Source: Madurella fahalii (lineage: Eukaryota; Ascomycota; Sordariomycetes; Sordariales). Taken from it: a stretch of DNA of 64,000 bases. Location: the NCBI GenBank assembly GCA_029876055.1, contig CM056877.1, positions 1,798,001-1,862,000 on the forward strand. Direction: 5' to 3'. The notes under the pieces are model-generated. The model was not told where the DNA came from, did not search any database, and saw nothing but the letters and a program-made list of their open reading frames with translations. The position numbers and the translations under genes were made by a program. Below, one piece after another: positions 57,159 through 64,000 of this stretch (its first letter is position 1; each line of letters starts with the position of its first letter).

Positions 57159-59805
57159 ATGATGAATCGGCCAGGTATGGTGGCGGCTCGCCTTCATTTT
57201 CCGAACTTCGAGCCTTCTCGTGTGCCCCGCTGCTCCCCCCATCTCGACCTCGATATGCCCTGCCCTGGACATCCCCGCTGCATTCTATAAACTCTGCCGC
57301 ATCTGCCGCATCTGCCGCTCCCGCCGCTGAGCTAGCTATAGTCGGAATTAAGATCCGGGAGCTTAAGGGATACAGAGTTGAGGATGAGGGGTGCTTCAAT
57401 GATTCGGGCTCTGTGCGCGCGGCTGTCGCCCTGCTGATGCCGGCCGCTCCTACTCCCATCCTTCTGGCAGCGAAGTGTTGGAAGAACTCCTGTGATGAAG
57501 CTCGCTCTGAAACTCCCAAGACCAACAGCAATCCTCCCTACGACGCTGCTTGCCAGCGCAGTGCTGCTGGAGCGCCGAGATTGGCCGCGGTCGACCCCTG
57601 CCTGCAATCGTTCCAACGCATCCCTCTCCCATCACAACCGTCGCATACATGGACAAGATTTGCTGACGAGCCCGGATGTCCAGGGGCTGTCCCGCAGGCG
57701 CTACGCGGCATGCCCGGCGGGTTTGGAGGCCAACAACAACAGCAGCAGCAGCAGCAACAGTCGGGTCGTGCGGTGTCGAACAGGTTACCGAACGGAAAGA
57801 TAGGTGAGGAGCACGCGATGCTGGGGACCCGGTTGATGGCTGACTCGGCCACAGGGCCAATAGGTAACGGGGCCGGATGGGGGTTTGGCGGTGGCATGCC
57901 CATGGGAGGGAGTGCGAGCGTGCCCCCTGGATCGGCCAGGCAATTAGGAGGAAATATTAGCTTTGCGCAAAGCTTGAGCGGCTCACAGCCTGCGACACCG
58001 TTGGACCCATCGTAAGTCGCCTTGTTTTTTGTTGTTATTCTGCTTTTGCGATATGCGCTTTCCCTACCCAACGTTTTGCGCCGGGAAACTTTTCCGCAAC
58101 ACTCAAGCACTCAGCTAGCCACTTAGCCAGTTGACCCTGTTTCTTTCTCGAGCACACGGCTACATTCAGCGCTATCTGCTCAACCATCCCCTGTGCCTGC
58201 GATTCTTTGACCTGACATTGGCCGCTTTTCTGTATTGCTTTTCTAAAGTGTCCTTGCTCGCCTTCCGTCTTGCTGGTTATGCACCGAGGAGTGAAGCATG
58301 AGATGGAGCGGTCTCGTCCAGTCAAGCTCAAACTTTCCATTAAATCAAAGGACATGAGTGCCGGCGAAGAAGGCCAGGGACACCCTGAAGGGCTACCTTA
58401 CGCATCCATCCTCAGGGGGTACTTTGTACATGCTCATACCTTGGAAGCATTGCTGATCGTTTGGTCTCTTTAGGGAATTCCCATCCTTATCCAACACGTC
58501 CCAGCTGAATTCGACGAGTCAGTCATCCATGTGGGCAGGTCCTCGTAGTCTAGGCGGAGGGGTGCACCGAGGGTCGGGGACCCCGCTATCCTCGCAACAA
58601 AACCCGCAAGAAGACGTTTTCGCATCGCGGCTGTCAAGGTACGGGAACCAAGGTAATGCTTCCCAGGCATCTCAAGGGCAATCTGGGGTTACCGACGAGT
58701 TTCCACCGTTAAACAGAACTGCGAATGGCGATATCGGCGGCCAGGACCGAGGGAATCTGATGTCGAGTATGGGGTTCGGCGCCCAAAGCTCGAGCTCTGC
58801 TATGCAGACGAACCGGGCCGGCAACGGTCTTCTCAATGCCCTGTCTGCGACCTCGCGCGCTGCAGACGTTCGCTCACCAGCCGCGATAGCACGGCCGCAG
58901 GACATCCGGAATCCACTTGGCGAAGACGAGACGCGCCAGAAGCCTGCGGGTTATCGCGAGGATAGCATAGCATCACATGCCTCAGTGGCGGACGCGGTTG
59001 CCAGCAGGAATCCCCTTGGTGCGATAGGAAACGACCCTCCGACGGGCAAGGGCAAAGAGGAAGAAAAAGGCTCCAGCAACCGGGTACAGGATCCGCTTGA
59101 GGGAATGCCTCCCATCGACAAATTTGGCCTAAAAGGTCTCCGGACGTTGATGAACAACTTCCCTCACTATCATGCGCTCACGTGCGGCATCGACCCATCG
59201 ACGCTTGCGGTAGATATGCGTTCTTCAGAGTACGACATGCAAGACGCCGAAGAAGTTGATTGTCTGCTGACGATTTGCCAGGATGCTGTCAACACAGATT
59301 TACTCACTGTTTGACGATGCGCCGCCGCGGTCGCCTATCCCAAAGTTTCAACTGCCGGACTGCTACCAGGTCAAGAACGTGCAGCCGATTGAGGCCAAGA
59401 TCTCGAGCTTCAACGAAGAGACCTTGATGTGGATATTCTACAGCTGCCCGCGGGACACGAAACAACACCTGGCAGCGACGGAACTGTGAGCGCCCGCCGG
59501 AGGAGGGCTTTTTATCAGGGGGCTTTGCTGACGTATTATAGAAACAACCGAAACTGGCGGTGGCACAAGAAGATGCAAATGTGGCTGACCAAGGACGACG
59601 TCATGATCCCGCAGGCGCTGGGTCCGGACGTCGAGCGCGGCTACTACATCGTCTGGGACACTGCCAACTGGCGCAAGGAAAGGGTATGACTCCAGGCACC
59701 ATCACAGCAATGCGGACATTTCACTAACGAGCTCGGCAGCGGGAGCTTACATTGCATTACGGGGATCTGGATACCACTACCACGCAGCTCAGCATAGGAG
59801 CCTGA
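57159..59805 (+). CDS. not2: NOT2 (CDC36), CCR4-NOT subunit
   Basis: Six exons (57159-57174, 57684-58011, 58474-59229, 59282-59485, 59542-59683, 59740-59805) give about 503 residues. The start is MMNRPGAVPQALRGMPGG; the second Met at 57162 may be used. The N-terminal two thirds are low-complexity (Gly, Gln, Ser) with the EFPSLSNT and DEFPPLNR motifs found in NOT2. KFGLKGLRTLMN precedes the NOT box, which reads KFQLPDCYQVKNVQ, then FNEETLMWIFYSCPRDTKQH, then NNRNWRWHKKMQMWLTKDD and GYYIVWDTANWRKER. NOT2 pairs with NOT3/5 and binds NOT1 in the deadenylase complex. Introns 1 and 2 are unusually long (509 and 462 bp). The third junction was set to give SSEMLSTQIYSLFDD after a CTGAC branch site. 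Confidence 0.92.
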
Positions 59806-60576
59806 TAGGCTGACGACCGATACGCCTGTGGGCGCTGCGCGATCCAGCAATTGACGGAGGGAAACGGATTTTTATTATGTGTGTATGTACAGGGCAAGGG
59901 CAAGTGAAGTCTCCCCCGGGATGGGAGCTATGAGTGAAGGACCGGCGCAACTTTGAAATGAAGCCCTTTACCCTATCCAAATGTACATGCTGTGGGGTGT
60001 AACTCTTAACTCTCTGAGGACTTGATTGACGTTGAGTCTGTGGCGTCAGTCTTTGTGTAACGGGGGCTTGATACGACCACCCCTCTGTGAGGCGATTATC
60101 TTGGCGCGGTTGGGTCTGTTGGAAGACTCCACCGACGCCGAACAACCCATCAAACAGATATTCCACTGGTGACTCGGACAACCACTCTCTGCCGATTCCC
60201 ATTCTCTCATCGTGCGCACCTGCGGGGATTGTCTCCTGGTTTGTTTGTCATAGGCTCACCTCAGCGCGCCGTCGATCCGCCTGCACACCCGGCAGCGGCA
60301 GCAGCGACAGTAAAAGGGGCAGGGAGAAAACGCAACGGTGTCCGGCCAGTTCGCCTCTCGATCATTCGCCCACCCGGAGAACGAGATCCCCAATATCCGC
60401 CTACGCCGCCGCGTCGCGCACGACGGGACCGCCCCAATCTGCGTGCGACTTGCCACTGTGTTTTTTACGCTTACTTTGTCTTGCGGCATCTGCGTCACGA
60501 TTTCCGACCGTCCAACAGGCCAGTGCCACCGTTACAACCCGCTCCTCCGCCCCCGTCGGTGAAAAGTCCGCCCGCC
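59806..60576. other. Interval between NOT2 and the CUE1-like gene
   Basis: These 771 bp contain the NOT2 3' end and CUE1 leader. Frames running into the CUE1 region differ from its reading frame or lack resemblance. No feature is called. Confidence 0.45.
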
Positions 60577-61313
60577 ATGGCCGACCTACATGAGCAACAA
60601 CAACAGGTCAACATCCCCTCGCTGGTGGTGATACTGGTTCTCTCGGGCCTGATAATACGGTACCTCTTCTTTTCGCCGGCGTCGTCGGGGACAGGGACGC
60701 CGTCGTCATCGCGAGGAGGAACGCGGAATGACCAGGCGGCGCTCATGAGGTCGAGGGAGGTGGCGGCCGAGAGGATCCTGCAAATGTTCCCCCAGGTAGA
60801 TAGGCGGGCGGTGCTGTGGGATCTGCAGCGGACGGGGGGAAATATCACGGCGACAACCGAGAGGATTTTGAGGGGGAGGTTGGAGACGGTGAGTTCTCCT
60901 TTGCTTTCCTTTCTGTTTCTGTATGTTGCTACGTGCGTGCTGTGGTGTTTATTGTCGTTGTTACGGCTAGCTAAAGCGTTACATTGTTATAGCCCCCGGT
61001 AACATTCCAGCCGCCTCCGCCTCCCGACAGTGAGAATAACAGAGCGGCCGGGCAGGGGTCTAAGCCCGCTGATCAACCCACCCACCCGGATCTCATTACG
61101 CGATACAACCTGAAGGATAAGCTGAACGCGCCGGCGGCGGAGTCGGGAAGTGGCGGGGCGGAACCCAATGGTAAGGGCAGCGGCAAGGGGTGGAGCACAA
61201 ACCGTGACGAAAGACAGTCGTTGTTGCAGAAGCGGAGAGATCAGATGATTCTCGAGGCGAGGAGGAAGATGGAGGCCAAGATTGCTGCAGAAAGGGCTGC
61301 AGGCGGGAGTTGA
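60577..61313 (+). CDS. cue1: CUE1-like ERAD ubiquitin-conjugation cofactor
   Basis: Exons 60577-60888 and 60993-61313 give 210 residues. A membrane anchor lies at about 12-32 (NIPSLVVILVLSGLIIRYLF). The CUE domain spans about 58-101 and has the characteristic Met-Phe-Pro in AERILQMFPQVDRRAVLWDL. The C-terminal basic helix (RDERQSLLQKRRDQMILEAR and on) fits the Ubc7-binding U7BR region of yeast Cue1. Cue1 recruits and activates the E2 Ubc7 at the ER for degradation of misfolded proteins. The intron is 104 bp, phase 0. The start gives a short cytosol- or lumen-facing N-terminus as in Cue1. Other CUE membrane proteins are possible, but the domain order favours Cue1. Confidence 0.85.
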
Positions 61314-62119
61314 GTGGCTAATCTGGCGGTCGACCTTCACCTGAGCCTAGGGCTGAGGAAGTCCGTTGGTGGGACGTATACGGGGGCATACACATACGAT
61401 TGTTTTATTATGTGGGGGATGACGGTGAAACTTGGCTAGTCGCCCGGGCTTTCAGTGCATGGAGAAGGCAGCGGGTCTGTAAGGTCAGTGTAAGCGCGTA
61501 TAGAATGATAAACTAATCTTGGGATTTATGATGCTGGAATGCGGAAACAAGTCGCGTACTTTGACCATTATGCTCCGACACCTGGTATGGAAATACCTCG
61601 CACCCTCCAGGGACGCATTCAGCTGTATCTTCGCCTCTATCAGCAATGTACTAATAGAAGTACAAAGGATCCTTAGGACATGGTTCTGGCTTCCGAGTGC
61701 TCGAACGGAACGCCCCACATTTTGGCATTGATAAGATAACAACTTTCACATGCTTTGAACGATCTCGGATACCGTCGCTTCGCGATGTGCACTGTGGCGA
61801 CACATTCACGGCCAAAAATAAAAAAAAAAAAAAAAAAAAAAAAAACATGCCTATCCACTGTCAGTCTAACTGGCACTGGGCGGTTGGAAGGTAAAGCGCC
61901 GTCTTTGCATTCCTTCCTTGCGTGACAAGCTGTCGAATATATTGGAGAAACACATGGTTGCCTCCACCATTGTTGGAATCCGGTGACGGCTCTCTCCCCC
62001 TCTCGTTCTGACCCCAGGTCTTCTAGACTCCTAACCAGACGCTGCCGTTGGATTCCGCGGGCCTACCCGATCTATCCTCGTACCGGGCCATAGATGCGGC
62101 TAAAAGCTGAAGCCCCGTG
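61314..62119. other. Interval with a long A homopolymer
   Basis: These 806 bp have no supported gene. They contain the CUE1 3' end, an A26 run at 61820-61845, and the leader of the next gene. Confidence 0.5.
61820..61845. repeat. A26 homopolymer
   Basis: Twenty-six consecutive A are preceded by another five A and a T. It could be simple slippage or the tail of an old retroposed sequence; I see no coding relic or target-site duplication beside it. Confidence 0.85.
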
Positions 62120-63248
62120 ATGCGGGTTCCATCCGAGCGCAGCGTGCATTTGTCCCTTCCTTCACCATCGACGCCGTGTGTTTACGGTGAACTCGAGTTC
62201 TGGCCGGACAGATATTGCCATTCTATAGGCGCCGACTCAATCTCGCGCGAGGACGACCCAGCCATGAACGCCACATACTGTGTTGCCGACGAGGGAGTCG
62301 AATTCAAGCAATGGCGGACTGTCCGCAATATAGTGGACTCGGTGCTGCCCGCCCCCCTCCAGAGCCGCATCCGCCTGATGTCCTCGAGCGGTGCTTCTAA
62401 GCCGACACGCTGCGCGGCACGGCCAATGCGTCCGCTGGCGACGCGCTCGCTATCTGCCGACGAGGCAGATATGGTAGCCGCCCGGCGGCCGGACCAGCCG
62501 GCCATTCCCGATAGCCACGCTGCCGTTACCGCCTTCAACGGCGGCAAGTGGTTTGCTTCTACGGTCGCCTCGGCCGCGGCAATTTGGGCACCGTCACCTG
62601 GCGGATCGTCGGGGGTCGACTGGAAATCCGGCAGCCAAGGTCTGGGCCCCTCGACACTGGGCATCAAGAGGGCGCTAAATTAATGCTCATCCGACAGGTC
62701 TCGAACTCATTTTGAACTCTGGTCGCGAATATGTCGACAGTCGGAGCGCAGACTACAACGCTGGGTTCGAGCGGGCGGCCTACATCAATGGCGCTCAATA
62801 CGTGCTCCAGGGCCTTCCGCGGGACCTCGAGCCTACCGAGGTTGCCATGCTCCACCGCGCATTGCCCCCGGCCATGGCGGCGTCGGCGTATCTTCCTGCC
62901 GCAGGGGGCGGACAACAGGCCGCAAGCACGCCGGGGAACCGCAACTGGGTGCATGCCATCGCCCTCTGCTGGCTCTGGTGCGTCTCGACACTGATTGCTT
63001 GGTTAGGGCCTCAGCTCGTGCGCTACGGCCACAAGGCGATACAGTTGGAGCAAGAACATAAATACCTGACCCGAACACTGGCGGCTGCCATCCGGCTTAT
63101 TTACGAAATAGTCCGATGGGCGGGCGACAGCAAGCCTGGTCGGGTCTTGTCCTTTGCTATTGAGTATACCTCGCAGGGCGTCTACAGCGCCATACAGGAG
63201 TTTGCCGAAGGAAACATCGACCAAGGACGGGCCTGGGGCCAAGAATAG
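62120..63248 (+). CDS. Hypothetical single-helix membrane protein
   Basis: Exons 62120-62639 and 62698-63248 join across a 58-bp intron to about 356 residues. I do not recognise the family. Seen: a low-complexity Ala/Ser/Arg N-terminal half, then SGREYVDSRSADYNAGFERA and AAYINGAQYVLQGLPRD, then one strong hydrophobic helix (WVHAIALCWLWCVSTLIAWL), and an amphipathic helical C-terminus. The splice GGCAGCCAAG/GTCTGG...GACAG restores a continuous reading (GSQGLELILNSG) and leaves a phase-1 junction. The start is uncertain: ATG codons at 62120, 62264 and 62378 are in frame, and the last gives an N-terminus MSSSGASKPT that looks natural. Codon composition and frame length support a real gene. Confidence 0.6.
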
Positions 63249-63807
63249 GGATATGAGGGGTTGAGAGCAGGCGTTGTCCCAACCTTCGGGCTCGTTAAGA
63301 GTGGCCTTGGCGAGCAGCGAGGGACGATCGGCTTGCCTGGCTGAACTAGCAACTCGGAAGAGGCTGTGGCTATCTGGTAGACGGAGACAATCCCGGAAAC
63401 TGTACATATGCCCGAGGAATCGGCAGAGTTTAGAAATCGGAGGTGGAAGGGACATACCCTGAGTTTTCCCACGGTTCCGTGTCCCGCTAAGACGCCAAAT
63501 GCCGCCGCCTCTTGACACGAACGCGGGATCCCCCAGTGGGGCCCGCCCCAGAAAAATTGGCTGCGCGCTAAACCGCGCTAGCGACGATAAGATAAGCAGC
63601 TCGCTGTCGATTGATCCTGTTGCTGGAAATTTTCTCGCCGTTCCCCTTCCCATCTCCAGAGGGTCGGTCTTCGAGAATATCACCTCGCCGCCATCCACCA
63701 CAACGCCCGTTCTCTCATCCATCTCGACCCTCGCTTCCAAGTACTACTGGGCCAGATCAATTGACTGACGATCTCTCAACGCGGCGTGTCGGATAGCCTT
63801 GGCCGCT
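63249..63807. promoter_or_regulatory. Upstream region of the last gene
   Basis: These 559 bp lie between the hypothetical gene and the partial gene, on the same strand. No named element is supported. Confidence 0.4.
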
Positions 63808-64000
63808 ATGATGAAGACGAGCCTCCTGCGGCACGCGGCCGCCTGCCGCGTCGCCTTCGCAGCACGCCCTGTTCAGATTGCATTCAGATCTTCCTCGGCC
63901 GCCCTCGGTCGCTCTATTCCCTCGCGAAGCATTGGGGCGCCACGCCTCCCTGTGCGCTCCCTGCTCCGATTCTACTCGAGCGAGTCTGCGGCCTCCGAGT
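63808..64000 (+). CDS. Partial gene: mitochondrial protein N-terminus, cut by window edge
   Basis: From ATG 63808 the frame is open to the window end (64 codons seen). It reads MMKTSLLRHAAACRVAFAA and continues with Arg, Ser, Ala and Leu but almost no acidic residues until RFYSSESAASE. This is a typical matrix-targeting presequence with an R-x-(F/Y)-(S/A) type cleavage region near residue 56. The mature protein lies beyond the window, so its function cannot be assigned. Confidence 0.65.
   Translation, partial: MMKTSLLRHAAACRVAFAARPVQIAFRSSSAALGRSIPSRSIGAPRLPVRSLLRFYSSESAASE

Overview
The window is chromosomal DNA from a filamentous ascomycete. The signs are short introns (mostly 46-130 bp) with CTAAC/CTGAC-type branch sites, Zn2Cys6 transcription factors, GC-rich exons and single-gene transcription units. 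Protein resemblance (NIT4/NirA-type regulator, MOB3/phocein, a [2Fe-2S] ferrochelatase) points to Sordariomycetes, probably Sordariales; genus is not resolved. I reconstructed 24 protein-coding genes, one cut by the right edge, and one intron-containing tRNA gene. Most are spliced, and exon joins were set by reading frame, splice signals and family resemblance.

Left part (1-13.5 kb): Ku70 (-) and ferrochelatase (+) share a 530-bp divergent promoter. After a 2.3-kb gap come a divergent pair, a Zn2Cys6 regulator (-) and an RTA1-like seven-helix membrane protein (+), then an MFS transporter and a HIT-family hydrolase with an alanine-repeat insertion.

Middle (13.8-41.3 kb): a NIT4/NirA-like nitrate regulator (-) with 3.3 kb of empty upstream DNA; a PPR-like mitochondrial protein; LSM4; tRNA-Ala(AGC); a GVP36-type BAR protein; mitochondrial N-acetylglutamate synthase ARG2 with a CPC1/GCN4 site; a 3-hydroxyisobutyrate-dehydrogenase-like reductase; V-ATPase subunit e; ARV1; an intracellular LysM protein; condensin SMC2; and a membrane-anchored MOSC protein.

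Right part (41.3-64 kb): a 7.2-kb stretch with no convincing gene, then a second Zn2Cys6 regulator, MOB3/phocein with a long acidic tail, the zinc chaperone GTPase ZNG1, NOT2 of CCR4-NOT, a CUE1-like ERAD factor, an unrecognised one-helix membrane protein, and the start of a mitochondrial protein.

The content is mainly conserved housekeeping and regulatory genes. I see no transposon, secondary-metabolite cluster, CRISPR array or obvious new system. The more interesting signals are gene architecture (two GC-AG introns, a coding exon of only ATG, 12- and 19-nt internal exons), the Fe-S ferrochelatase, the Cys-less ZNG1 N-terminal motif, the repeat-expanded HIT protein, and the two large gene-poor intervals, one of which holds protein-like fragments.
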